DNA of 37,464 nt, taken from the NCBI GenBank assembly GCA_947307005.1, contig CAMZHY010000002.1, forward strand, positions 1-37,464. Direction: 5' to 3'. The notes beneath the pieces are model-generated. The model had not been told where the DNA came from. It worked only from the letters and a program-made list of their open reading frames with translations, and searched no databases. Shown here one piece after another: positions 27,064-36,189 of this stretch. The stretch is from an uncultured Planctomycetaceae bacterium. GTDB taxonomy: Bacteria; Planctomycetota; Planctomycetia; Pirellulales; Thermoguttaceae. The number at the start of each line of letters is the position of its first letter. The first letter of the stretch is position 1. A program made the position numbers and the translations under genes.

Positions 27064-29163
27064 CTATTCCGTCGTCGTTTTGTCTTTATCCTGAACTTCC
27101 GTTTTGACTTTCTTGCGAATCTTCGAAGAACTCTGGCGTTCGGTATAGGGGAAATAAACGATATCCGCGCCAATTTTCCGCAGCTGTTTCTGTTCCATTT
27201 TCCAGTAATCGTTATTGCGGTAATCGTCGCCGGAGAAGAAGCAGTCAAAGGGACGGCGTTTTATTTCTTCCAATCGGGAAGGAGTGTCCTCAATGCAGAC
27301 GACTTCGTCGACGCCTTGAACGGCGGCAAGAATCTGCATCCGTTCCTCCAGCGGAATAATCGGTTTCTTTTTCTTGTATTGCCATACTAATTCGTCGCTT
27401 AAAACGGCGACGCGAAGATATCCGCAATGTTCTTTGGCGCGCTGGATCAGTCGCAGGTGCCCAATATGGAACATATCGAACACCCCCATGAGCAGACCAA
27501 CGGGGTAATACCCTTCTCGCCGAATCTTTCGACTTGCCAGCAACGTTTTTCTTCGTCGCTCGATCGCCTCTCGGTCGACCTCAGACCAGCGGTAGACTTG
27601 GCGCAGCGTGTCGCTCCGCCGCGTTTTTTTAAGGAAAGCTCTCTCGCGCTCCTCGTACTCCTCCCAGCGCGCTTCAATGAGATAACGCCGCTTCATTTCC
27701 TCTAAGGGCGCCAATTGTTCAAGTTCCGGGACGCGCCAATACGCGTAGCGTAAGGCGCGGAACAGAACGTAGCCCGCCGGACAGTTCGGCTGGACGAACT
27801 CTTGGTCGAAATATAACGGCGTCCCGTCGACCCAGAAGACGTTAAATGGCGTCATGTCGATATAGCCGTTTTCAAGGACGACGTCCGCCGCGCGGTCTCC
27901 GGTTTGAACGTGCGGCGAGGAGCGAAGAATATCGCGCTCAAGTTGGTCGTAGATCGCCAACAACGAATCTCTATCTTGGAGACGTTCCAAATATTCCAAT
28001 AGCGTCGATTCCTTCCGTCGCGGCATGCGAATAACGCCGTTCTTGAGAAGGTCTTGTTCGATAACGGGAAGTCCTTTAGCGCGAAGCTCTTCCTGAGTTT
28101 TATATAGCCGTCGCAACGTCGCCGCGCCTTCGGGGTAGAGGGGCGCCTTTTCCACGACGCCGTCGGCGTAAAGTCGGACGACGGCGCTTCGTTTCTTTCC
28201 TCGATCGGCGGATAAAACGACGCGGTCGACGGCGCCGAGGGAATCGCGCGTCGCATAGTCCTCCGACGCCGTATACAGGATCATTGCGTAATCCGCCATG
28301 GCGGGCGCCAGCCCCTCGCGGAACAGCGCGTCGTAGAGCGACTGTCCGGTTTCTAAAAGCGTCGGACTGTTCCAGGGGTCTAACGTAAAAAGTCGGTCGT
28401 CCAAACCGCGTCCGGGCTGTTCGCGCTCCGTGTAGATCGCCAGCGGGAAGAACGCGTTGGGGAAGGGATAGAAACAGCGTCGCGGACTCAGACCCGCGCG
28501 AAGAGCGAAAGCGTCGAACTCAGCGCGAGAGTATAACCCTTTTACACCGCCGTCGACGGCGGAAAACGGGACTGTCGCCCTGTCGTCCACGCCGCCGCGC
28601 CAGTAGCGCAGACCAAAGCGATTGTCGAAGCCCGCCAGAAGAAATCCGTCGTTTTTCAGCAATCTTGCGCACTGAGACCAAAGCGCGTCTTCTCTTCCGA
28701 TAAAGCCCTTAGGCGTTCGGGCGAGGACGATCCCGTCGTACGGCTCTTCCGGTTCAAGACTGAGTAAATCTTGACGCAACACTCGGAGTCGTTTCGACCG
28801 TTCGTAACGTCGTTGGAGCGCGTCGGCGCGAATTTCGTTCCACTCGACGGCGTCGACGCTTGCGCCGACGCCAAGCAGTCCGCCGGTCAACGCGCCGAAG
28901 CCGGCGCCCAGTTCCAGAATCCGACAGTTCCTGGGCAAAGGGAGCCAGCCGAGGAGTCCCCGGCGAAGGCTGGAAAGACTCCAGTAGGTCGACGGATCCT
29001 CGCAATTCGCGATAGCTTTGTCGTAATCCGGCGTTTTCGCGTCCGATATAATCTGCGCGATATATTTGTCTCGTTGAAGATTCACAGTCTCTGCGTTGTT
29101 TCTCTTGTCGACGAAGTCCGTTTGCGAACCTTGTCGTCGTTTATGGTTCCGAACAATGCGCAA
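27064..29163 (-). CDS. Fusion protein: class I SAM methyltransferase + kinase-like (APH/choline-kinase type) + TagD-like cytidylyltransferase
   Basis: 699 aa. MTase motif ILELGAGFGALTGG; kinase-like VVEKAPLYPEGAATLRRL ... YIDMTPFNVFWVDGTPLYFDQEF (DxxxxN then D); nucleotidyltransferase GVFDMFHIGHLRLIQRAKEHCGYLRVAVLSDELV ... SGDDYR ... YTERQSSSKIRKKV. Confidence 0.88.
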   Translation of the reverse strand: MRIVRNHKRRQGSQTDFVDKRNNAETVNLQRDKYIAQIISDAKTPDYDKAIANCEDPSTYWSLSSLRRGLLGWLPLPRNCRILELGAGFGALTGGLLGVGASVDAVEWNEIRADALQRRYERSKRLRVLRQDLLSLEPEEPYDGIVLARTPKGFIGREDALWSQCARLLKNDGFLLAGFDNRFGLRYWRGGVDDRATVPFSAVDGGVKGLYSRAEFDAFALRAGLSPRRCFYPFPNAFFPLAIYTEREQPGRGLDDRLFTLDPWNSPTLLETGQSLYDALFREGLAPAMADYAMILYTASEDYATRDSLGAVDRVVLSADRGKKRSAVVRLYADGVVEKAPLYPEGAATLRRLYKTQEELRAKGLPVIEQDLLKNGVIRMPRRKESTLLEYLERLQDRDSLLAIYDQLERDILRSSPHVQTGDRAADVVLENGYIDMTPFNVFWVDGTPLYFDQEFVQPNCPAGYVLFRALRYAYWRVPELEQLAPLEEMKRRYLIEARWEEYEERERAFLKKTRRSDTLRQVYRWSEVDREAIERRRKTLLASRKIRREGYYPVGLLMGVFDMFHIGHLRLIQRAKEHCGYLRVAVLSDELVWQYKKKKPIIPLEERMQILAAVQGVDEVVCIEDTPSRLEEIKRRPFDCFFSGDDYRNNDYWKMEQKQLRKIGADIVYFPYTERQSSSKIRKKVKTEVQDKDKTTTE

Positions 29164-29176
29164 GAATCCGGCGGAA

Positions 29177-30082
29177 TCAGACGTTGGCGAAAGGCGTCGG
29201 AGATCCGTTTTCGCCGTTTACTTCATCCGCGTCTTGAGTTAGATAATGCGTATAATCCCGATGCGCGTCAAAAGTAACGCCGCCCAAAAACTCTTGGTGT
29301 CCCTTTCGTTTTTCGACGGGGGGCGGAGTCATATAATCTCTGTACATAAGGCGTAGTAATTTGTCGTAAGCGACTGGCGCGACGAAAGATTTTCCCGCAA
29401 GCTCGACCCTTGTATAGTCGACCCAGTCGGCGGCGTCGAATTTGGGGGTAAAAGCCGAAACGTCGAGCGTGCAACACTTTTTCTTACGCTCAGGGGAGAC
29501 GCACGCCAATCGAAACAATCCCATGCTCAAGACGCGCCGCAACCCCCTCGGCAGCAGAGAACACGCCTTGCCGAGAAATCGCGCGCGTTTCTGTTCGGGA
29601 TAGCCGGCCACTCTCCAGAAATCGACGCAGCGTAGCGCGCTCGCCAGACCTAACGTCGTTCGCTGCAACCGATAGCCGATCCGCGTGTTGGCGACGCCGA
29701 TCATTGGATAGATATCGAGCGCGATTCCGTGGTTAATCTGGAGCTTCGACAGTTCTTTGCGCATATACGTCGTTCCCTTTCGGTACATGCGCATCCAAAG
29801 CCACGGATGCTGCGGAGTGTTCCCGAGATCCTGAATCGCGTACTTTTCGCCCAGTTCCTTTTGGGCGATCTTAAAGAACCGGCGATAGTCTTCGATCGGC
29901 GTCATGAGATCGGCGTCGTCGTCCCATGGAATAAAATCATGTTCCCGAATCGCGCCAAGCAACGTTCCGCAATAGATAGAATAACGCAGGTTGTGTCGTT
30001 GGCACAATGCGTCGATATCCTCAAGCATTTCGAGCAGCGTCGCATGCAATTCGCCAAGTCCATGCTCCGTCGCTTGTGTCAT
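29177..30082 (-). CDS. LicD family phosphotransferase
   Basis: 301 aa: EMLEDIDALCQRHNLRYSIYCGTLLGAIREHDFIPWDDDADLMTPIEDYRRF, the diagnostic LicD N-terminus. 13 bp upstream of the fusion gene. Confidence 0.93.
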   Translation of the reverse strand: MTQATEHGLGELHATLLEMLEDIDALCQRHNLRYSIYCGTLLGAIREHDFIPWDDDADLMTPIEDYRRFFKIAQKELGEKYAIQDLGNTPQHPWLWMRMYRKGTTYMRKELSKLQINHGIALDIYPMIGVANTRIGYRLQRTTLGLASALRCVDFWRVAGYPEQKRARFLGKACSLLPRGLRRVLSMGLFRLACVSPERKKKCCTLDVSAFTPKFDAADWVDYTRVELAGKSFVAPVAYDKLLRLMYRDYMTPPPVEKRKGHQEFLGGVTFDAHRDYTHYLTQDADEVNGENGSPTPFANV

Positions 30083-30530
30083 GTCGCGTCCCTTATTCTA
30101 GCGCAAGCGTTTCGTCGTTGAGAATCGGGCGCGGCGACGTCAAGAGTTCCGTCGGCGGCCGTTCGTAAGGCGTCGTTGAAGATTCTTACCACGCGAACGA
30201 AGGGGTGCGTTCGACGGGGTCCGAATTGCGGGAGATAGAGGGCGGGGCCCTTCTAAAAGCCGTCCTTCTTGAAGGAAAGTTCGTCTTAAAAAAAGACCAA
30301 ACTCCCCAGCGTCGCATATTTTATTTACATTCTTATATGAATCAAGGAAGACGTCAAGTTTTCCCCATTTGATTTACGAGACGTCAAAGCGTTGAGATTC
30401 TCTTTCGCCGTCGTGAACGACCTACGGCTGAGAACGCTTTCTTTTCAGAAACGGTCGGCGTTCGAAAGGATTCGGCCCTTCCTCCCCGACGAGACGTCCT
30501 TTACGTTGAAAATCCTTTGTAAAGGATTGA

Positions 30531-32930
30531 TTAAGTTCCCGTCGGCATCGCTTGTTTGATCATATCGTCATAATAAAAATTATCGACGTCATATAGATTG
30601 ATAGAAGCGCACAGATTAAAGAACAATTCCTTGTCCATTGTTTCCACCGACCGACCGTCGCGATACAGCCGATCAAAGAACGCGTCAAAGTATTGGCGCG
30701 CGTATTCGTGAATTTTTTGAATTCGATCCATCACTTTCCGGGATCTGACTTCCTCCGCAAGAACAATGGTTCCGCCGTCGCCGACGTAATCGAGCGACGG
30801 TTCCGGAGAGGTGAAGTATCCCTCGATCTTCATCAGCGTGTCAAAACTCATCAGATCGTTATCGAGAAAATAGCGGATATTCTCGTCATACTTCGAGACG
30901 TGGTTGGGGAGTCCAACGTAGTATCCGTCCATTTTTATGATGTTTTTGTCCAGCATCATCTGGGCGTTGCCTTCCGAAACGAAATCCATGATCGCGCATT
31001 TTTTCCCCTGCAATCCCTCGCGAGCCAAGTAGTTCCGGTAGTTTTCGCGGTATTGTTCCGCTTCCTCGCGAATCGTCTGTTCGTGCATGAAATAATAATC
31101 TTTCGACGATTCGCCGCCGTAAGGAAGCAGTTTTTCTTCCGGAATTCGAAACAACTGACGCAACTGCCTTGGCGGATCGTTTTTGAAAGGTAAAGTGAAG
31201 AAATAATTGAGCAGTTTAAAATTGTCCATGACGGTTAAAAGAGCCGCGCGCCGATTCAGATAAAAGTATTTGCTCGGCGGCAATTCTTCTGGAAATCGAC
31301 GTTGCAACCGGTCGTAAACGTCCTGAGGCATCCAGCCGTCTCTTGAAGAAAAGAGGAAATAATCGTATCCTTTCCCCTTCAGTTCGCCGATCGCCCACAG
31401 CAGATACCCGACAACCAGCGGCGCGACGATCATATTGGCGATCCGAAGATCGTCGTTGGGCGCAAAGGGATCGTCAAACCCGAAAGCGACTCCTAGCCCT
31501 AAAATCTTACGCTCCGTAAGATTGAGATTCCTTTCAAAAATCTCCGCGTAGCCGTTCTTCTTAGCTGTTTCTAGACCGCTCGGGACGTAAAAGGCGTCCA
31601 GACCGAACTTTTGGGCCGACATATAATCTGAGAAATAATTGTCTCCGACGTGCAGGACCGATTCGCCGTTTTTCCGAAGTTCTCGTAATTCTTCGAAGAG
31701 CCCCTCGTGCTTGAATACTCTAAATTCGTTGGAGATAATCAGCGTTTGGTATCCCGTTATCCCGTTTTTTTCCAAGAGATCTCGCATAAAAGCGGGGTCC
31801 AGATACATGTCGCTAACGAGGGCGATCGTTTTGTTTCGGCTTTTGGCGTGTTCAAAAACTTCCGTCATACTGCGACGGGGAAAGATAACGTCGGTTTCCG
31901 TTTGCAGTTCGGTCCGACGTAAAGTTTCGATCGTCTGATCGTCGTATTTACAGTTCTCTTTCAGCCAGTCGTACATTTCGTCCAGGGTAAGTCTCGGAGA
32001 AACCTTCTGGATATGGGATCTGGCTTCCGCAAACCCGCTAACGCCCGTCTGTTCTTCCACCATCTCGAAGACGTCGTTGGGATTCAGAACTGTTCTTTTG
32101 ATCAACGTGTCAAAGACGTCAAAGGAAATAACGTCATGCTGATCGATAGCTTCTAAGAGTTGATTTCGATCAACATGGTAGTCGGCGTCGTCGGCGGCGG
32201 TCGAGACTTTGAATTGAAAAACAAAATATCTGAGCAAACGCGAGTCAAAACCGTATTCTCGCGGGATGATCCCGTCTCTCAGAACGTCTCGACCGATATG
32301 AATGATTCTTTTCCCCGGATAGCTCTCTAGTAACTGCAGAAAAAAGGGTCCGCTGTCCACGCCTTCGAGCGCGCTTCCTTCGACGGCGATTCCTTCCCTT
32401 ATAAGGGAATCGATTTGCTCCTTATTTTCCCAGAGGAAAAGGACCGTTTTCCCCTGGCTTTTTAACCAATGATAGAGGATGAGAAACCTGCGTCTCAGCA
32501 CCCAACGTCCCTTTGTTGCGATATAATCCGCCGCAACGTTGGTCATCGACAGGGAAACGACGTCGTATTCCGCGAGCATTTCTTTCCATTGAGGAATCGT
32601 TACGTGTTCCTGCTCGATCAGTTCGCGTCGCGTTTCGATCATATCGACGCCCAAGATATCGAAGAGCGGAGTTCCCTGTTTCTCGCAAGATTCGCGGATG
32701 GCGTTGTAATCCGGTTCGCCTTCTCGCCGCCGATCGGTTAAGATCACGAGCTCGGCGTCTTTGGGCGCTTCGGAAGCCTCCGGTTCCAGGACGCGATAGA
32801 AGTGATAATCTGAATCAAAACGGCGCGTTATCGCGTCTAGATATTCGCCGGGATACAGCGCGATTCGCCGTCCCTTGAAGCGACGGAAACGCTCGTCAAA
32901 ATTTTGCAGGATATAATCCAATTCCGTCAT
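30531..32930 (-). CDS. Large HAD-superfamily protein of glycan-biosynthesis type
   Basis: 799 aa. HAD motif I DVISFDVFDTLIKRT; motif II-like IALVSDMYLD; motif IV-like HVGDNYFSDYMSAQKFGLDAFYV; followed by a ~340-aa C-terminal region. Confidence 0.85.
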   Translation of the reverse strand: MTELDYILQNFDERFRRFKGRRIALYPGEYLDAITRRFDSDYHFYRVLEPEASEAPKDAELVILTDRRREGEPDYNAIRESCEKQGTPLFDILGVDMIETRRELIEQEHVTIPQWKEMLAEYDVVSLSMTNVAADYIATKGRWVLRRRFLILYHWLKSQGKTVLFLWENKEQIDSLIREGIAVEGSALEGVDSGPFFLQLLESYPGKRIIHIGRDVLRDGIIPREYGFDSRLLRYFVFQFKVSTAADDADYHVDRNQLLEAIDQHDVISFDVFDTLIKRTVLNPNDVFEMVEEQTGVSGFAEARSHIQKVSPRLTLDEMYDWLKENCKYDDQTIETLRRTELQTETDVIFPRRSMTEVFEHAKSRNKTIALVSDMYLDPAFMRDLLEKNGITGYQTLIISNEFRVFKHEGLFEELRELRKNGESVLHVGDNYFSDYMSAQKFGLDAFYVPSGLETAKKNGYAEIFERNLNLTERKILGLGVAFGFDDPFAPNDDLRIANMIVAPLVVGYLLWAIGELKGKGYDYFLFSSRDGWMPQDVYDRLQRRFPEELPPSKYFYLNRRAALLTVMDNFKLLNYFFTLPFKNDPPRQLRQLFRIPEEKLLPYGGESSKDYYFMHEQTIREEAEQYRENYRNYLAREGLQGKKCAIMDFVSEGNAQMMLDKNIIKMDGYYVGLPNHVSKYDENIRYFLDNDLMSFDTLMKIEGYFTSPEPSLDYVGDGGTIVLAEEVRSRKVMDRIQKIHEYARQYFDAFFDRLYRDGRSVETMDKELFFNLCASINLYDVDNFYYDDMIKQAMPTGT

Positions 32931-33117
32931 CGTTCTTTATGAAAACCTAATTGCAAAGTCTTTCGACGATTCGCTTCTCAATGTCGCTAAAATTCTGATT
33001 TCTACCGCAGTCTTTCCCAAAACAAAACGATTGGTCGCCGACAAACGACGGTAATATTCGTGAAACGATAAAGTCGTTCCGTCGTTTTCTTTGAAAAATA
33101 AAATGGGCGCCTTGAAT

Positions 33118-34398
33118 TCAGTTTGCCCATGGAGGGAATGCGGCGGAAAGCTTTCGATGGGACATGCAGGGGATATTTCGCTTCTCTAACAAGGCGCTGA
33201 TCTCTTCCCAGACGGTTGGATTGGTCGCGACGATAACGACGGCGTCGTCGGGAATCGCCGTTTCGTCTAATCCTAGAACGTTCCTGCCCATAACGACCGA
33301 CGGCGCGTTCTCCGGTTCGTTGGTCAAAAAGCCTCCCATAAGAACGTTGTAGCGTTCCAACATTTCACAAGTCGTCCGACCCAGAGGACCGACCCCGTAA
33401 ACATACGCGACTCTGTATTTCCGAATCTCTTCAAGAGCCTCTGGATTGATGGAATAACGTCCGTTTTCACCCAGGTCTAAACGAACGTGGGCCATGAAGT
33501 ACCGATATATCGTTTTATCGGGTTCTTTAACGAAGGCTTCCTCCAGGTTGTATTTGTCTTTGAGCATCTCGTAAATGGAAATCGCGCAATTATACATATT
33601 GACGACGTTGGCTTCCGCCGCGTAAACATGCAATCCCCGTTTGGCGATGAACTCGTTCATGTAGTAGATGTTCATCAGGTATCCATGCAAATTTTTCGGC
33701 GTTTTCGGACTGGTCATGACCGAATTCGAACGGATTCGCAACGTGAAATACTGTTTTCGAACGTATCGAACTCTCTTGGCGGTAAGCGTCCCCGCAAACG
33801 CGAAAAATTCGTCCTCGTGTTCGCAACCTTCTACGTTGCGGACGCCGTTTTGCTGAAGAGATTCCTTGCGCCAGAAGATTCGTTGGGGATAGCTCGTCCA
33901 TTCGTACTGACGGATAAAGTCTTCCATCAGCTCGATTCCAGTGACAACTTCGTCTCGGTATTTCCCCTGTCGCAGAGAGAACGGCGGGACGTGGGCCTTT
34001 CTTAACTCTTCGCTCTCATAATGTTCTTTGCTGTCAAAGAAGATGGCGTCGAGATTGTCTCGATCCGCTAAACAGGAGAGTTCCTCGAGCGTTTCCGGTT
34101 CGATCATATCGTCGGAATCCAGAAAGTAAAGGTATTTCCCGGTCGAGCGCTCCATGCCGCGGTTGCGCGCGAATCCCTGTCGGCGGTTTTCGGGGAGATG
34201 GACGGGCTTTACCCTGTCGTCGCGCGAGGCGTATTCGTCTAGTATTTTGCCGCAACGATCGGGGGAGCAGTCGTCGACGGCGATGATCTCAATATCGCGT
34301 AGAGTTTGATTTAACACGCTGTCAAGACAAGCGGAAAGGTACTTTTCCGTATTATAGACCGGAATAATAACGCTGACTTTGGGATTTGACGAATTCAT
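33118..34398 (-). CDS. GT2-family glycosyltransferase with C-terminal Rossmann-like domain (copy 1)
   Basis: 426 aa: KVSVIIPVYNTEKYLSACLDSVLNQTLRDIEIIAVDDCSPD ... FLDSDDMIEPETL; C-terminal YVYGVGPLGRTTCEMLERYNVLMGGFL ... AVVIVATNPTVWEEISALLEKRNI. Confidence 0.93.
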   Translation of the reverse strand: MNSSNPKVSVIIPVYNTEKYLSACLDSVLNQTLRDIEIIAVDDCSPDRCGKILDEYASRDDRVKPVHLPENRRQGFARNRGMERSTGKYLYFLDSDDMIEPETLEELSCLADRDNLDAIFFDSKEHYESEELRKAHVPPFSLRQGKYRDEVVTGIELMEDFIRQYEWTSYPQRIFWRKESLQQNGVRNVEGCEHEDEFFAFAGTLTAKRVRYVRKQYFTLRIRSNSVMTSPKTPKNLHGYLMNIYYMNEFIAKRGLHVYAAEANVVNMYNCAISIYEMLKDKYNLEEAFVKEPDKTIYRYFMAHVRLDLGENGRYSINPEALEEIRKYRVAYVYGVGPLGRTTCEMLERYNVLMGGFLTNEPENAPSVVMGRNVLGLDETAIPDDAVVIVATNPTVWEEISALLEKRNIPCMSHRKLSAAFPPWAN

Positions 34399-34526
34399 TT
34401 TTCAATCGACAGTCGAGTTGTTTTTTCTTCACGATCAAGATCGTTAGACGGAGTGGAACCGCAGGTCTGACGCTAACGAAGTAGGCTTCCTAAGAGGGGG
34501 CTTTAATGGGCGAAACCGATTCGTCC

Positions 34527-35828
34527 TCAATCAATCCGTCGGCTGCGCGCGTCGTGTTCGGTTTCCCACGAGGGAGCCGTCACCGTTAGATTAACAACGT
34601 GAAGATTTTTCTTCGCCAGCATTGCGGCTACATCTTTCAAGACGCCCGCCTTTGTCGAGACGACAAGGACGGCGTCGTCTGGAAGTTCCGTTTTTTCTAT
34701 GCTCAGAACGTTTCTGCCCATGAGAACCGACGGCGCGTTTTCCGCTTCCGGCGCCAGAAATCCACCGATGAGAACGTTGCGCCATTCCAGCTTTTGACAA
34801 GTTTCCTGAGCAAAGAGGTCGACGCCGTAAATATACGCGATTCGATATTTCCGAATCTCTTCCAGATCGCTGGGATTCATGGCGTAGATTCCGTTCTCGC
34901 CGCGCATTAACCGAATATAATCTTCAAAGTGTCGATAAACGGTTTTATCGGGTTCTTTGAAGAACGATTCTTTTAGATTGAACTTGCCCTGAAACTGCTC
35001 GTACAACGTCATAACGCAGTTAAACATTATTGCGACGCCCATTTCCGCGCCGTATGTGCGCAGACCGCGATCCGCGATGAACTCGTTCATGTAGTAAAAG
35101 TTCATCAAGTATCCGTGAAAGTTCTTTGACGATTTCGGACTGGTCATGACCGAATTCGGACGGATTCGCAATGTGAAATATTGCTTCCTGACGTATCGGA
35201 CCCTTTTGGCGGTGAGAATTCCCACAAACGCGAAGAATTCGTCCTCGTGCTCGCAACCTTCCTTGTAACGAATGTTATTCTCTTGCAGAAACTCCCTTCG
35301 CCAGAATATTCGTTGAGGATAGCAGGTCCATTCGTTTTGACGGAGAAACTCTTCCAGCAATTCGTTTCCGGCGACGACTTCGTCTCGATATTTCCCCTGT
35401 CGAAGCGAGAAGGGAGGAACGTAGATTTTTTTCAGCTCTTCGCTCTCGTATTTTTCTTTGTTGTCAAAGAAGATCGCGTCGAGGTTCTCTTGATTCGCCA
35501 AATTCGAGAGTTCTTCGAGCGTTTCCGGTTCGATCATGTCGTCGGAATCCAGAAAATAGACGTATTTTCCGGTCGCTTGCTCTAGACCGCAGTTGCGCGC
35601 GTAACCTTGGCGTCGGTTTTCGGACAAGCGGATTATTGTCATCCTGTCGTCGCGTTTGGCGCGTTCGGTCAGAACCGCGCCGCTTTGGTCCGAAGAATAG
35701 TCGTCAACGCAGATAACTTCTATGTTGCGTAGCGTTTGGTTCAAGACGCTGTCCAAGCAAGCGGGAAGATATTTTTCCGTGTTGTAAACGGGAATAATCA
35801 CGCTGACTTTAGGGCTTGACGACGACAT
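34527..35828 (-). CDS. GT2-family glycosyltransferase with C-terminal Rossmann-like domain (copy 2)
   Basis: 433 aa, clearly paralogous to copy 1 over its length (KVSVIIPVYNTEKYLPACLDSVLNQTLRNIEVICVDDYSSD; FLDSDDMIEPETLEELSNLA). Confidence 0.93.
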   Translation of the reverse strand: MSSSSPKVSVIIPVYNTEKYLPACLDSVLNQTLRNIEVICVDDYSSDQSGAVLTERAKRDDRMTIIRLSENRRQGYARNCGLEQATGKYVYFLDSDDMIEPETLEELSNLANQENLDAIFFDNKEKYESEELKKIYVPPFSLRQGKYRDEVVAGNELLEEFLRQNEWTCYPQRIFWRREFLQENNIRYKEGCEHEDEFFAFVGILTAKRVRYVRKQYFTLRIRPNSVMTSPKSSKNFHGYLMNFYYMNEFIADRGLRTYGAEMGVAIMFNCVMTLYEQFQGKFNLKESFFKEPDKTVYRHFEDYIRLMRGENGIYAMNPSDLEEIRKYRIAYIYGVDLFAQETCQKLEWRNVLIGGFLAPEAENAPSVLMGRNVLSIEKTELPDDAVLVVSTKAGVLKDVAAMLAKKNLHVVNLTVTAPSWETEHDARSRRID

Positions 35829-36189
35829 TTTTCTTCAGCAACCGAGTATTATGACTTTTTCACACCGTCGACGCATTTCCCCGTCTTCTAAAAAGACGCG
35901 TCGACGAGCGTCGCCGGGGAATTAATGCGGCGAGGCGTTTGTGTATTTTGGGGTGGGATCGCGAACAAGAAGTTACTGGGCGATCGGCGATTAAAACTAA
36001 CGCGCCACAAACATTATAAGGAGTCCTGTTCTTTGACAAGGGGCTTGGCGTGGATCGCGTCTTACAAGAGAGACCTGGAGGCGTCGGTTATATGCGATTG
36101 ACGTCGCTAGTAATCGCAACGTTCTAAGAATGCTTCGGGCTTTTGGCGCCTTGGGTTTTGCGTGAAATAGAAAATGAATAATTCCCGCG

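Noticed and set aside
30511-30527. aatccttt-gt-aaaggatt palindrome just downstream of the HAD gene as a terminator
   Set aside because: Only an 8-bp AT-rich stem with a 2-nt loop and a short T run; too weak to claim without transcript data.
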